Positions 32,806-42,269 are shown, counted from the stretch's first letter. The stretch is DNA of 49,914 bases from Lachnospiraceae bacterium UBA7050 (GCA_002493905.1 DLAJ01000034.1:1-49914), one strand, 5' to 3'. A program made the numbers and translations. The notes: generated from the sequence alone by a model not told the origin.

Positions 32806-33927
32806 ATGGAAACAAAAAAAAGAGCCAAAAAGACAGGCGTGGCAGCAGCAATGCTCGTATGTATTTCCCTGCTCGCCGCCTGCGGCAAAAAGAATGAAAC
32901 AATCGAGTCGCTTGACACTTCAAAATATGTAACGCTCGGTGAATACAGCGGCATGACGGTCAATGTAGATGCCATGCAGACGGTTACGGACGAGATGGTG
33001 GAAAACTACTTAAACACCCGCCTCTTAGCCTCCCATATGGTGACGACAGATGTGACAGACCGCCCGGTGCAGAACGGCGACACGGTTTACTATGAATGCG
33101 TCGGAAGAGTGGACGGCGAAATATTTGCCGGCGGCTCCACACCGGAAGGCGAACAATGGAACACCGTGATCGGAGCCGGCGGGATGATCCCCGGTTTTGA
33201 GGACGGCATCATCGGCATGGAAATCGGCGAAGTGCGCGATGTACCGTGTACCTTCCCGGACCCGTATGAAAATAACCCCGATTTATCCGGCAAGGAAGCT
33301 GTCTTTACGATCACGCTCCGCTCCATTCAGGAAAAAACCTATCCCGAACTGACTGCGGAACTGCTCGCGGAAATTAATTCTTCCTATGCAACTCCGGAGG
33401 AAGCGAGAGCCGCGATCCGCACACTCCTTGAGAATGATGCGCAGGCTGCTTATGACGACAATGTCAGATCCGCCCTGCTTTCCGCGTTTCTTTCCAAATG
33501 TGAGTTTACTGCCGATCCCCCCTCTTTCCTTGTGAAACAGAACGAGGAGGCATTCAAAGACAGCATCCTCTCCTTAGCATCCATGTACGGCTATACGGAC
33601 ATTACAGCGTTTGTACAGGCGGCTTACGGTATGACGGAAGAGCAGTTTAACGAGCAGGTAAAGCAGATCGCAAGTACGGCTGCTCAGGAAACGCTTGCTA
33701 TTGAAGCGCTTGCCAGGGCTGCGGGAATCAGCGAAATTTCACAGGAAGATTTAGATGCCGAGGCTGAAAACTATATTGCAGATTCTAACGGTTATTATGA
33801 AACGATTGACGCATTATACGAGGATGTGGGACGGGATACTTTCCGCAGCTATGTCATCAGCGTCCGTGTCGGCGAATGGCTCGCAGAGAACAACACGGTT
33901 GAGATCAACGAGCCGGCGGCAGACTGA
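32806..33927 (+). CDS. FKBP-type peptidyl-prolyl isomerase lipoprotein, trigger-factor-like (373 aa)
   Basis: A lipoprotein signal with lipobox LLAAC (Cys26) places it on the outer face of the membrane. Next come an FKBP isomerase domain (about 85-175; NGDTVYYECVGRVDGEIFAG, IPGFEDGIIGMEIGE) and a trigger-factor-like helical C-terminal chaperone region (180-365). It should help exported proteins fold. ATG 32806 with AAAGGT upstream is preferred over 32782. It is monocistronic in this context. Confidence 0.85.
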   Translation: METKKRAKKTGVAAAMLVCISLLAACGKKNETIESLDTSKYVTLGEYSGMTVNVDAMQTVTDEMVENYLNTRLLASHMVTTDVTDRPVQNGDTVYYECVGRVDGEIFAGGSTPEGEQWNTVIGAGGMIPGFEDGIIGMEIGEVRDVPCTFPDPYENNPDLSGKEAVFTITLRSIQEKTYPELTAELLAEINSSYATPEEARAAIRTLLENDAQAAYDDNVRSALLSAFLSKCEFTADPPSFLVKQNEEAFKDSILSLASMYGYTDITAFVQAAYGMTEEQFNEQVKQIASTAAQETLAIEALARAAGISEISQEDLDAEAENYIADSNGYYETIDALYEDVGRDTFRSYVISVRVGEWLAENNTVEINEPAAD

Positions 33928-34049
33928 GCCTCCGTCCGGCAAAAATAAGTTTTGCTGACGCGCTGATTCTCTGAATGGGTTCTGTCAGCGTACGGCTCTT
34001 TCGAACAATTAAGCAATAGGTAACAAAATGATGAGGGAGGAATTTGATC

Positions 34050-35441
34050 ATGGAGCTTACAGATATTAAAGCACTCTATCGTGATCGGGAGAAATACGCA
34101 GGAAAAAAGGTTACGGTCGGGGGCTGGGTGCGGAGCAACCGCGATTCCAAAACGTTCGGTTTTCTGGTCATTAACGACGGTACTTTTTTTGAGACGCTTC
34201 AGGTTGTATACAGCGACAAACTTGCCAACTTCGCAGAGGCTGCAAAATTGGGCGTCGGCAGCGCGGTCATTGTAACCGGACTGATCGTCGCAACACCTGA
34301 CGCAAAACAGCCGTTTGAAATGCAGGCGGAAGAAATTCTTGTGGAAGGCGCTTCCACGCCCGATTATCCGCTCCAGAAGAAGCGGCATACCTTTGAATAT
34401 CTGCGCACGATTACGCACTTACGTCCGCGCACAAACACGTTTCAGGCGGTATTCCGCGTTCGTTCGGTCATCGCTTATGCGATCCACCGTTTTTTTCAGG
34501 AGAGAGGCTTCGTCTATGTGCATACCCCGATCATCACGGCAAGCGACTGTGAGGGCGCGGGAGAAATGTTTCAGGTGACAACGCTCGACATGGCGAATCT
34601 GCCCAAAAGCGAAGACGGAAGCATTGACTACACAAAGGACTTCTTTAATAAGCCGACGAATTTAACGGTCAGCGGTCAGCTGAATGTAGAAACTTATGCG
34701 TTTGCATTTAAGAATGTCTACACGTTTGGTCCTACATTCCGCGCAGAAAACTCCAACACGACGCGCCACGCTGCGGAATTCTGGATGATCGAACCGGAAA
34801 TCTGCTTTGCGGACTTAACGGACGATATGATCTTAGCGGAAAGCATGATCAAATACATTATCCGCTATACGCTTGAGCAATGTCCGGAAGAGATGCAGTT
34901 CTTCAACAACTTTATCGACAAAGGACTTTTAGACCGCCTGAATCATGTACTAAACTCCGACTTCGGGCATGTAACCTATACGGAAGCGATCGAGATTTTG
35001 GAAAAGCATAATGACGAGTTTGACTATAAGGTATCATGGGGCTGTGACTTACAGACCGAGCACGAGCGTTATCTGACGGAAAAAGAGTTCCAACGTCCGG
35101 TATTCGTGACCGATTACCCGAAGGAAATCAAGGCGTTCTATATGAAATTAAATGATGACGGGAAAACGGTTGCCGCAATGGACTGTCTTGTACCAGGCAT
35201 CGGTGAGATCATCGGCGGCAGCCAGCGTGAAGACGACCTTGAGCGCCTCTCAAAGCGTATGGACGAGCTTGGTCTGAAAAAGGAAGATTATCAGTTCTAT
35301 CTTGATCTGCGCAAATACGGTACCGCCAGACATGCCGGCTTTGGCCTCGGCTTTGAGCGCTGCGTGATGTATTTAACAGGCATGTCCAATATCCGCGACG
35401 TCGTTCCGTTCCCGCGGACGGTTGGAAACTGCGATCTCTAA
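34050..35441 (+). CDS. asnS: Asparaginyl-tRNA synthetase (463 aa)
   Basis: Class IIb synthetase charging tRNA-Asn. An N-terminal OB fold (about 17-110) is followed by the catalytic domain with motif 2 FRAENSNTTRHAAEFWMIEP and motif 3 GFGLGFERCVMYLTGMSNIR. The length and C-terminal FPRTVGNCDL are typical of AsnRS, not AspRS. GGGAGG lies 9 bases before ATG 34050. A terminator hairpin follows directly. Confidence 0.97.
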   Translation: MELTDIKALYRDREKYAGKKVTVGGWVRSNRDSKTFGFLVINDGTFFETLQVVYSDKLANFAEAAKLGVGSAVIVTGLIVATPDAKQPFEMQAEEILVEGASTPDYPLQKKRHTFEYLRTITHLRPRTNTFQAVFRVRSVIAYAIHRFFQERGFVYVHTPIITASDCEGAGEMFQVTTLDMANLPKSEDGSIDYTKDFFNKPTNLTVSGQLNVETYAFAFKNVYTFGPTFRAENSNTTRHAAEFWMIEPEICFADLTDDMILAESMIKYIIRYTLEQCPEEMQFFNNFIDKGLLDRLNHVLNSDFGHVTYTEAIEILEKHNDEFDYKVSWGCDLQTEHERYLTEKEFQRPVFVTDYPKEIKAFYMKLNDDGKTVAAMDCLVPGIGEIIGGSQREDDLERLSKRMDELGLKKEDYQFYLDLRKYGTARHAGFGLGFERCVMYLTGMSNIRDVVPFPRTVGNCDL

Positions 35442-35474
35442 AAAAGACTTCCGCGCCAGCGGAAGCCTTTTTTT
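35441..35474 (+). terminator. Terminator of asnS
   Basis: CTTCCGC (35448-35454) and GCGGAAG (35459-35465) form a stem followed by CC and seven T. Confidence 0.85.
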
Positions 35475-35552
35475 ATCTTTTTTGCATTTTTAACTCTTGG
35501 CCGGATTCTTGCTGTCCGTTTCTTCGTCATGATGATTGTTGTCCGTTTTCCG

Positions 35553-36398
35553 TTACCCCTTGACGCCGCCGGCAACCAATCCGTTCTGAATAAACCGCTG
35601 CAGACACATAAATACAATCATGATCGGCAGGGATGAAATAACCGCAGCCGCAGAGAACAGCGTCCAATGAGCCGCAAACTGATCGCTGATAAACGACTGC
35701 AAGCCAAGCGCAAGCGTCATTTTTCCGGGCGTCTGTAAAAAGATGGATGTGATCACGTACTCGCTGTAAGTCGCGATGAACGAAAACAAAAAAATTACGG
35801 CAAGCTGCGGCGCCGCCAGCGGCACGATGATCTTATAGAGCACCTGGAACTGATTGGCGCCGTCCATCATAGCAGCCTCGTCAAGCTCCACCGGCAGTCC
35901 GTCAATGTATGATTTCAGCAGCCAGATATTAAATGCGCTCCCTCCCGCCAGCACAAAGATCAGCGCCATGCTGCTGTCCACCAGTCCGAACCGGTAAATC
36001 AGGATATAATAACCCGCCACAGCCATACTATTCGGAAATACCTGCAATACAAGCAATGTCATTAATCCATATTTTCTGCCCGTGAACCGCAGTCTCGCAA
36101 ACGCATAGGCGGCAAGCGAGGTCAGGATCAGCTGAATCAGGGCAACGATAAAGCAGAATTTTAATGAATTTAACACCCAGACCATAAAGTCCGTTTCCCG
36201 AAACAGCTCCACATAATGTTCCACACTGAACTTTTTAGGAAAAAGCGACGACAGGAAAAAACTGTCCCCGGCGGAAAAAGACGACATCACAATCCAAAGC
36301 ACCGGGAACATAACCAGCACAATCGTCAGCCAGATGACAATGCGCCCCGCCCACAGCGCGCGCTTCTCGGCACCCGACATTTTCTCTTTCTGCTTCAT
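35553..36398 (-). CDS. Carbohydrate ABC transporter permease, MalG type (281 aa)
   Basis: Six membrane helices and the EAA coupling motif ELDEAAMMDGANQFQVLYKI ... PLAAP, which contacts the ATPase. Its start overlaps the end of the partner permease (AAGGAGGTGG upstream). With that partner and the binding protein it should import galactan-derived oligosaccharides. No ATPase gene is present, so a shared MsmX-like ATPase elsewhere is likely. Confidence 0.9.
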   Translation of the reverse strand: MKQKEKMSGAEKRALWAGRIVIWLTIVLVMFPVLWIVMSSFSAGDSFFLSSLFPKKFSVEHYVELFRETDFMVWVLNSLKFCFIVALIQLILTSLAAYAFARLRFTGRKYGLMTLLVLQVFPNSMAVAGYYILIYRFGLVDSSMALIFVLAGGSAFNIWLLKSYIDGLPVELDEAAMMDGANQFQVLYKIIVPLAAPQLAVIFLFSFIATYSEYVITSIFLQTPGKMTLALGLQSFISDQFAAHWTLFSAAAVISSLPIMIVFMCLQRFIQNGLVAGGVKG

Positions 36399-37310
36399 TT
36401 AATCCACCTCCTTAAACGAGCCGGACAAATGCATATTGATGAGCGTAAACGTGCCCACAATGATAAAAATCAGGACGCTGAACGTTGCCGACAGCTCATA
36501 GCGGTTCGACCATGTCGTCATTTTATAGGTCGTACTTGCCAGAATATCCGTATATCCTGCAAACTGGTTGTCCACTCTCGCAGGTCCGCCCTGCGTGATC
36601 ATGTAAATGTTTCCAAAATTGTTGAAATTAGAAGCAAATGAGGAAATAACCAGCGGAACGGAAAGCTTTGTCACCATCGGCAGCGTAATGCTCTTAAAAC
36701 ACTGGAAACGCGAAGCACCGTCCATCTTTGCCGCCTCATAATATTCGCTTGAAATTGCCTGCAGTCCTCCTAAGCATACGTTCATCATGTATGGAAAACC
36801 AAGCCAGATATTGACGATGATGATTCCTGTCCGCGCCCAGAACGGGTCTGTCAGCCACGGCACATTCCGGGCGATTCCGATCGCATGAAGCAGGTTGTTG
36901 ATACCGCCGTATTGTTCATTTAAGAGCCCCTGCCACGCTAAGATCGCGATCGTGGAGGGCAGCGCCCACGGAACAATCAACACCGCACGGTAGATTTTCG
37001 ACTCCTTCATATGCGGGTTGTTCAGCAGAATTGCCAGAATGAGCCCCATCGCATAGGCGCCCGCCGTGCTGAGCAGCGCAAAACACAGCGTCCATCCAAG
37101 CACCGGAAAAAACACATTCTTAATGCTGCCCGAAAACACCGTGATATAATTTGCCATACCGACAAACGAAAAATCATTCAGATGATACATATTATAATTT
37201 GTAAACGACAGGATGACCGTATACACGATCGGCAGGCATGTGACCAGCAGAATCGAAATCAATGCCGGTGCCAGATAAGCATATGCCCTTCCATTCTTTT
37301 TCTTTCTCAT
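36399..37310 (-). CDS. Carbohydrate ABC transporter permease, MalF type (303 aa)
   Basis: Six or so helices and the EAA motif YYEAAKMDGASRFQCFKSIT...LP mark a MalF/UgpA-like permease. The start is ATG 37310, with GGAG 6 bases upstream; the ATG four codons earlier lacks a ribosome binding site. It is co-transcribed with the MalG-type partner and the binding protein upstream. Confidence 0.9.
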   Translation of the reverse strand: MRKKKNGRAYAYLAPALISILLVTCLPIVYTVILSFTNYNMYHLNDFSFVGMANYITVFSGSIKNVFFPVLGWTLCFALLSTAGAYAMGLILAILLNNPHMKESKIYRAVLIVPWALPSTIAILAWQGLLNEQYGGINNLLHAIGIARNVPWLTDPFWARTGIIIVNIWLGFPYMMNVCLGGLQAISSEYYEAAKMDGASRFQCFKSITLPMVTKLSVPLVISSFASNFNNFGNIYMITQGGPARVDNQFAGYTDILASTTYKMTTWSNRYELSATFSVLIFIIVGTFTLINMHLSGSFKEVD

Positions 37311-37408
37311 AGTTCTCTCCATTTCGGAGCGTTTACACGCTCAGCCATGATGACGCTTTGCCGCCGGTTCCGTGCATTCACCCCGGCTTCCCGCTTCCTT
37401 GCGTTTCA

Positions 37409-38612
37409 TCACTTGCCCGAATTCATCAGCTCGATTGCTTCTTGAAGCTGACGCACCATATTCTGCGCAGCCTCTTCGGCGCTCAGTTCTCCCGCCCACA
37501 TGGACCGGATATTATTCGTATGAATACTCCAAAGCTGTCCCATCTCCGAGACAGTCGGCATCGGCTCGCCGAGGTTGATCTGAGTGATAAATGCCTGCGA
37601 ATACTCATTATTCTGAATCACATCCATCTCCTGATCGGAAAGCTTCGCCGGAATGCGGTCCCCCGCTTCATACATCTCAAGCGCGCCATGGTCGATCAGA
37701 TATAGAATCAGCTCCCACGCCTGATCTTTGCGGCTGCTCTCACTGCTTACAAAACTGATCTGCGTACCGACGGGCGTTACAAACGGCTGCCCGTGAAACG
37801 TCGGCATTTCACAGACTGCGAAAGGCGTACCCGCCGAAGTAAATCCGTCAATATCCCACGGTCCGCCGATGAAATAAGCACATTTCCCGTTTTGGAAATT
37901 GCTTCTCGCAATGTCGGCTGTCACATCATTGGAGATCACCTGATATTTGCCGCACAGATCATTGATGAACTCATAAGCCTGTACCGCCCCCTCATTGGCC
38001 AGCCCAATATCCGACGTGTCATACGCGCCGTTCTGATACTGAAAAATATAACCTCCGCACGCCCTGACAAATCCGAGGTCATAATAAATGCTGGTCGCAT
38101 CAAACTGCACGCCTCCGCCTGCCGAAGCCTGCTCCACAAGCTCTTCCCATGTCGCAGGAACCTCAGTCACAAGATCCGTGTTATAAAAGAGGGCCGTTGT
38201 CTCCACACAAAGCGGCGCCGCGTATCTGTCTCCGTTCACATAGCACGCCTGAATCGCAGCGTCGGAAAAGTCGCTGTCCTCATACAAACCCTCCGGCACC
38301 TTTGCCGCAAGTCCGGCATTGACATAATCTGCAAGCTGATCGTTTGGTATTCCTATGACTGCATCCGGCCCCGAAGCGCTCTTTACCGCCTGCGCAAACT
38401 GCTGGACGGACGGCGATTGATGAACGATATCGACCTCGTATCCATTCGCCTCCCCCCCACTCGTCGGCATATTTCTGAATGGTATCCGCCTCAACGCTCA
38501 TATTTGTCCAAATCGTAAGCTTCGTATCCGTCTTTCCGCTTTTTCCGCAGCCGCTTAAGATTCCTGCCGCCAGACACACACCTAATACGGCCGTCATGAT
38601 CTTTTTCTTCAT
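37409..38612 (-). pseudogene. Sugar-binding lipoprotein (maltose-binding-like), frameshifted in a G7 run
   Basis: The first part has a lipoprotein signal with lipobox GILSGC and the start of a family 1 solute-binding protein (KLTIWTNMSVEADTIQKYAD), then loses frame. The other frame resumes GEANGYEVDIVHQSPSVQQF and continues normally to 37409 (ATALFYNTDLV-type region, FIGGPWDIDG, TPVGTQISF). The join is a run of seven G (C on the plus strand, 38452-38458); six would give EWGEANGYEV in frame. This could be a real mutation, a phase-variable tract or a sequencing error. Otherwise the gene looks intact and would bind oligosaccharides for the two permeases. Confidence 0.85.
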
Positions 38613-38626
38613 TGTCATTCCTCCGT

Positions 38627-39700
38627 CTACATTGTCTTCAGATTCAAAAGCGCAGGATTCGCATTTCCCGCCGCATCAAATAATGCCATGTTCGCCATGG
38701 CGTTTCCCGCCTCTACCTGATCTTTCATATAAAGACTGCCGCTTTTATTTGCCCATGTGCAGCCCGGGATCGGAAGCCACGCCGGTTCCCAGTAAAAGAC
38801 GCCGATCCCCTTCTCATTCTGCACGTTCCTGACAGCCGCATACAAGTCTCTCAAAAATGCTTCCTGCCCCTCAGGTGTCGCCGGATAGCCGGCCGCCTTT
38901 TCCTGCTCTTCGGTAAACACAATTCCTTTACAGCCCAGCGTATCGGTCGTATATCCGATGGATGTTTCCGCTACGATCACTTCTTTTCCGTATCTGACAG
39001 CCATATCATTCATATTTTCCAAAAGCAGCTGTATGCTTCCGTTCCAGTGTGGATAATAGGACATTCCGATCACATCAAAATCAAGCTCATAAGGTCTGAC
39101 CGCGTCAAACCATCTCCGGTACATCCGGTTGTCCGTACCGAAATCCAGATGCAGCACAATCTTTGCACCCGGGCATTCTTCCCGCACGCCCCTGATGCCC
39201 GCTTTTAACAGCGCCGCCATGCTTTCCGTCTGATCGACATATCCGTCCGGCCAGAGAAGCCCTTTGGTAATCTCATTTCCGACCTGTACCATAGCCGGAA
39301 TCAGTTTTTTATTTTTTAATGCTTTTAACGTTTCCGACGTGTGAAGATAGACTGCCGTTTCAAGCGCGCTTCCGCTTAAGTTTTCCCACGCCTTCGGTTT
39401 TACCTGTTTTCCCGGATCAGCCCAAAAATCACTGTAATGAAAGTCTACCATAAAATCCATTCCATGTTCCACGGTCCGTCCGGCAAGCGCTGCCGTCGTC
39501 TCAAGATCATTCATACCGCCGCCGTATGGATTCCCATTTTCGTCATAAGGGTCCGGCCAGATTCTGAGCCGCACCATATTGACGCCGCATGTTTTCAACA
39601 GTTCAAACAGGTCTTCTTTCTTTCCGTTCCGATAATAGGATGCTCCGTTTGCCTCCAACTCACGAATCATGGAAACATCCATACCCTTGATCATATCCAC
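38627..39700 (-). CDS. ganB: GH53 endo-beta-1,4-galactanase catalytic domain (357 aa)
   Basis: A complete glycoside hydrolase family 53 domain starting MIKGMDVSMIRELEANGASY. The catalytic acid Glu143 is in VQVGNEI and the nucleophile Glu245 in VIVAETSIGYT. It cleaves galactan side chains of pectin. It has no signal peptide by itself. It starts at GTG 39700, with AAGGAG 8 bases upstream, but adding one G in GAG at 39709 would join it in frame to the lipoprotein module upstream (VKE-VNA-VDMIKGMD). So it was probably once one exported protein. As it stands, the enzyme would stay in the cytoplasm. Confidence 0.9.
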   Translation of the reverse strand: MDMIKGMDVSMIRELEANGASYYRNGKKEDLFELLKTCGVNMVRLRIWPDPYDENGNPYGGGMNDLETTAALAGRTVEHGMDFMVDFHYSDFWADPGKQVKPKAWENLSGSALETAVYLHTSETLKALKNKKLIPAMVQVGNEITKGLLWPDGYVDQTESMAALLKAGIRGVREECPGAKIVLHLDFGTDNRMYRRWFDAVRPYELDFDVIGMSYYPHWNGSIQLLLENMNDMAVRYGKEVIVAETSIGYTTDTLGCKGIVFTEEQEKAAGYPATPEGQEAFLRDLYAAVRNVQNEKGIGVFYWEPAWLPIPGCTWANKSGSLYMKDQVEAGNAMANMALFDAAGNANPALLNLKTM

Positions 39701-39705
39701 CGCGT

Positions 39706-40260
39706 TTACTCCTTCACAAGCGAAATATCGTCGATCGTACCCCAGCCTCCTGGAGCGGTCGTCACGCTGACGCCCACCGTAATCTCGCCGTTTACCGGGG
39801 TAAGTCCGGAAAGCTCCACCGTATACCAGTTCACATATCCGTTTAATTGTCCGTCCGCTTCCATCCGGCCGCCATCCGCTGCGGCATAAAAAATCACTGA
39901 CGCATTCTCATCACCGGCTGCATCTCCCTGAATATGTGCCGTCAGTTTATAGGTTCCCTCTTCCAATCCGGAGACAGTCTGCTCCGCCGTAAAATTGACA
40001 TTGCTGCTCCCGGAGTAAAAATGCAGCGACTGTACACCTTCATAACAATCGGTCTCACGATCATAAATATTGAGCTCCTCCGTCACATTGTCAATGTTTG
40101 TGACTGTCCATCCTGTAAAATCCGCTTCCTCGAAGCTTCCGTTTACGAGATAATTTCCGTTTGCATCCGGCTCGGCTTTTGCCGCCTCCTTCTTTCCGCA
40201 CCCCGTCACTGACATAAGCACCAATGCGGTGAGCACAATCCCTGTCCATCTCTTTTTCAT
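39706..40260 (-). CDS. Lipoprotein with galactan-binding-like (CBM61-type) module (184 aa)
   Basis: A lipoprotein signal with lipobox SVTGC is followed by a jelly-roll module (about 38-184): NYLVNGSFEEADFTGWTVTN ... GTIDDISLVKE, typical of carbohydrate-binding domains found at the N-terminus of GH53 galactanases (CBM61). It ends with TAA at 39706-39708, only 5 bases before the GH53 start. It is the first gene of the galactan operon, downstream of two AT-rich palindromes. It is probably the severed N-terminal part of the galactanase. Confidence 0.75.
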   Translation of the reverse strand: MKKRWTGIVLTALVLMSVTGCGKKEAAKAEPDANGNYLVNGSFEEADFTGWTVTNIDNVTEELNIYDRETDCYEGVQSLHFYSGSSNVNFTAEQTVSGLEEGTYKLTAHIQGDAAGDENASVIFYAAADGGRMEADGQLNGYVNWYTVELSGLTPVNGEITVGVSVTTAPGGWGTIDDISLVKE

Positions 40261-40282
40261 CTGTGTTCTCTCCTTCCCCTAT

Positions 40283-40330
40283 AGAATAAATAGTTAATTA
40301 TTTATTCTGTTATAAGTAAATTATTTACTT
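40283..40330. promoter_or_regulatory. Two AT-rich palindromes upstream of the galactan operon
   Basis: AGAATAAAT and ATTTATTCT arms span 40283-40308. AAGTAAA and TTTACTT arms span 40314-40330. They lie in the promoter region of the operon and are candidate operators for the LacI-type regulator. Confidence 0.5.
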
Positions 40331-40477
40331 TAATGAGAGTCTAACATTGTCCACCCATTCTGTCAAGATAACCCTCCTTATTTTCCACTTTATCCATAAC
40401 ACGCGCCTCTTTTTTTTGGTGAATATGCACAACGTGCCGGCATTTCTTCTGAATCGCAAAGCGGTATTTCCCATAAA

Positions 40478-40556
40478 AAAGAGTGCTTCGCACTCTTTCG
40501 AAATCGGAGGAATTTCCTATAACAAAAAAAGACTCCCGCTGACGCAAAAGTCTTTT
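40478..40556. terminator. Two hairpins flanking a dispersed GAGGAATTTCCTATA motif
   Basis: AAAGAGTGC/GCACTCTTT (40478-40498) and AAAAGACT/AGTCTTTT (40527-40556) enclose GAGGAATTTCCTATA (40507-40521). They lie downstream of the LacI gene and can end its transcript. The same arrangement occurs at 29268-29342. Confidence 0.65.
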
Positions 40557-40608
40557 GAATCATGAACTTGCAGAATACACGGATCATCTTCGCCAGCACG
40601 AAAGTCCG

Positions 40609-41592
40609 TCAACAGCTTTTCCGGTACACCGGAATGCCGTTTACGAAAACGGACTTCGTGACCTTCCCGCCGTTCAATACGCGGTTTCTCAATAGTTCCA
40701 GCGCGGTTTCACAAATACAAGGGATATCAATGTGAATCGTTGTAAGCGGCGGAGACAGATATTTTGCAATATTGACATCATTAATGCTGAATAATGCCAT
40801 CTGCTCCGGAATCTGTATCCCCTCCTCATTCAGCGCCTGCAGGACCCCGACAGCAAGCGTATCGCTCGCAATACAGAGCGCGGTTGGATAGTCCTCTCTG
40901 CTCACAAGCTCCTTTGCAAGCCGGTACCCCTCGGATACGGTAAAGCTTTCCGATATGAAAATATAGTCCTCATTTAGGCAGCCATAATAAGCGGCACTCT
41001 GTCTGAACGACCATTCCCTGATATCCATGGACGGCGCGCCGGTATCAATATTGCGGTCACTCCCCCCGATAAAGCCGATGGACTTATGCCCTTTCTCCAT
41101 AAAGTAATCCACCATCTGCGTCATAAAGGAATCCATATTCGGCCTTACCGCATCATACAGCTTCTCATCCGGCGACGTCCCGATAAATACCCCCCGCTTA
41201 CAGATTCGGTACAGCCTGTCAATCTCTTTTCTATTCAGCCATCCAACTGCAATAAACGCGTTGAGATCGCGCGGAATCGCATTCATGCCGTCCTGCCGGC
41301 TGTAAATGCTTAAACAGATATTCATCTTTTTTGCCTGTCTTATGATCTCGTCTTTGACACCGCTGTAAAAAACATCTTCCAGTTCATCCTCATTATCCGT
41401 GAAATATAAAAGAGCGACATTTTCTATTTTGGGGTAAATCACTCTCTTTTTATATCCGATCTTTTCCGCCGCTGCAAAAATGGCTTCCCGCGTCTCGCTG
41501 CTGACCGAAATCTTTTCATCATAATTCAGCACTCTGGAAACTGCGGCGCTTGACACACCTACGATTTCGGCAATCTCTTTAATTGTCGCCAT
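40609..41592 (-). CDS. LacI/GalR-family transcriptional regulator (327 aa)
   Basis: The N-terminal helix-turn-helix (MATIKEIAEIVGVSSAAVSR, VLNYDEKISV) and hinge (EKIGYKKR) are typical. The periplasmic-binding-protein-like effector domain (60-327) includes FIGGSDRN and TALCIASDTLAVGVLQALNE. ATG 41592 has GGGGAAAAG upstream. It lies next to the galactan operon with the same orientation, so it probably controls that operon through the palindromes at 40283-40330, released by a galacto-oligosaccharide. Confidence 0.9.
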   Translation of the reverse strand: MATIKEIAEIVGVSSAAVSRVLNYDEKISVSSETREAIFAAAEKIGYKKRVIYPKIENVALLYFTDNEDELEDVFYSGVKDEIIRQAKKMNICLSIYSRQDGMNAIPRDLNAFIAVGWLNRKEIDRLYRICKRGVFIGTSPDEKLYDAVRPNMDSFMTQMVDYFMEKGHKSIGFIGGSDRNIDTGAPSMDIREWSFRQSAAYYGCLNEDYIFISESFTVSEGYRLAKELVSREDYPTALCIASDTLAVGVLQALNEEGIQIPEQMALFSINDVNIAKYLSPPLTTIHIDIPCICETALELLRNRVLNGGKVTKSVFVNGIPVYRKSC

Positions 41593-41714
41593 ATTCTTTT
41601 CCCCGCTTTCACGCATGATCTTTCGTTCCGCTCATTGCAGTCATTCTTAGTAAGATTTTCACATAAATCATTTACCATGTCAAGCCGGATGCCGGTACGC
41701 AAAAAAGATCGAAA

Positions 41715-41760
41715 AAAAGATTGGCGCAGATGTTCCAATCTGCAGACGCGCCAATCTTTT
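41715..41760. terminator. Long hairpin upstream of the LacI gene
   Basis: A perfect 13-bp stem, AAAAGATTGGCGC with GCGCCAATCTTTT, contains a second inner stem (CAGAT/ATCTG). Confidence 0.7.
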
Positions 41761-41784
41761 ACTGAAAAATTTCCTGATCATATC

Positions 41785-41811
41785 AAAAAGCCTGCAAAAC
41801 GCAGACTTTTT
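41785..41811. terminator. Terminator of the DUF1934 gene
   Basis: AAAAAG-c-CTGC pairs with GCAG-a-CTTTTT across a 5-base loop at the stop codon of the minus-strand gene. Confidence 0.7.
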
Positions 41812-42257
41812 TATCCCGCCAGATCGATTCCCGCATTCTTTTCACTGATTTCCACACTGATACTGCAGTTCGCAAACTGTTCATAATTAATCTCAAGCAC
41901 ATAATCAATGGAAAACCGGATTTTTTCCTGCTGCTCGTCAATATCCACCCTGGTCGTATCAATGCCGATCATAACAGATCCAAAAGGCGTCGTATACCGT
42001 GCGACGTTTTTTTTGTGTTCCTCAAAAACCATATGTACGTCAATCACACCTTTTCTCGTGAGCTCCGCCGCCTGCGGGCGGCATTTCAGCAGATTTCTCG
42101 TTGTCTTTCCGCTGCCCTCATCCAAATCCTCATAAACCAGATAATGACATCCGCCGCGGCAGAAATATTCCGCCGCCGTAATCGTTTCTATTTTATCTGC
42201 GCCGTCCTCCATGGAAAAATGCAGTCCGCGTATGACGGCAATCACTTCCTTTGTCAT
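41811..42257 (-). CDS. DUF1934 domain protein (148 aa)
   Basis: A small lipocalin-like beta-barrel family of Firmicutes (YwiB-like), whose function is unknown. Characteristic pieces are CHYLVYEDLDEGSGKTTRNL, VHMVFEEHKKNVARYTTPFG and IDYVLEINYEQFANCSISVE. The ATG at 42257 has GAGG 9 bases upstream; an earlier ATG at 42266 is less likely. It follows murI by 12 bases and is co-transcribed. Confidence 0.85.
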   Translation of the reverse strand: MTKEVIAVIRGLHFSMEDGADKIETITAAEYFCRGGCHYLVYEDLDEGSGKTTRNLLKCRPQAAELTRKGVIDVHMVFEEHKKNVARYTTPFGSVMIGIDTTRVDIDEQQEKIRFSIDYVLEINYEQFANCSISVEISEKNAGIDLAG

Positions 42258-42269
42258 GGCGCCCATCCT

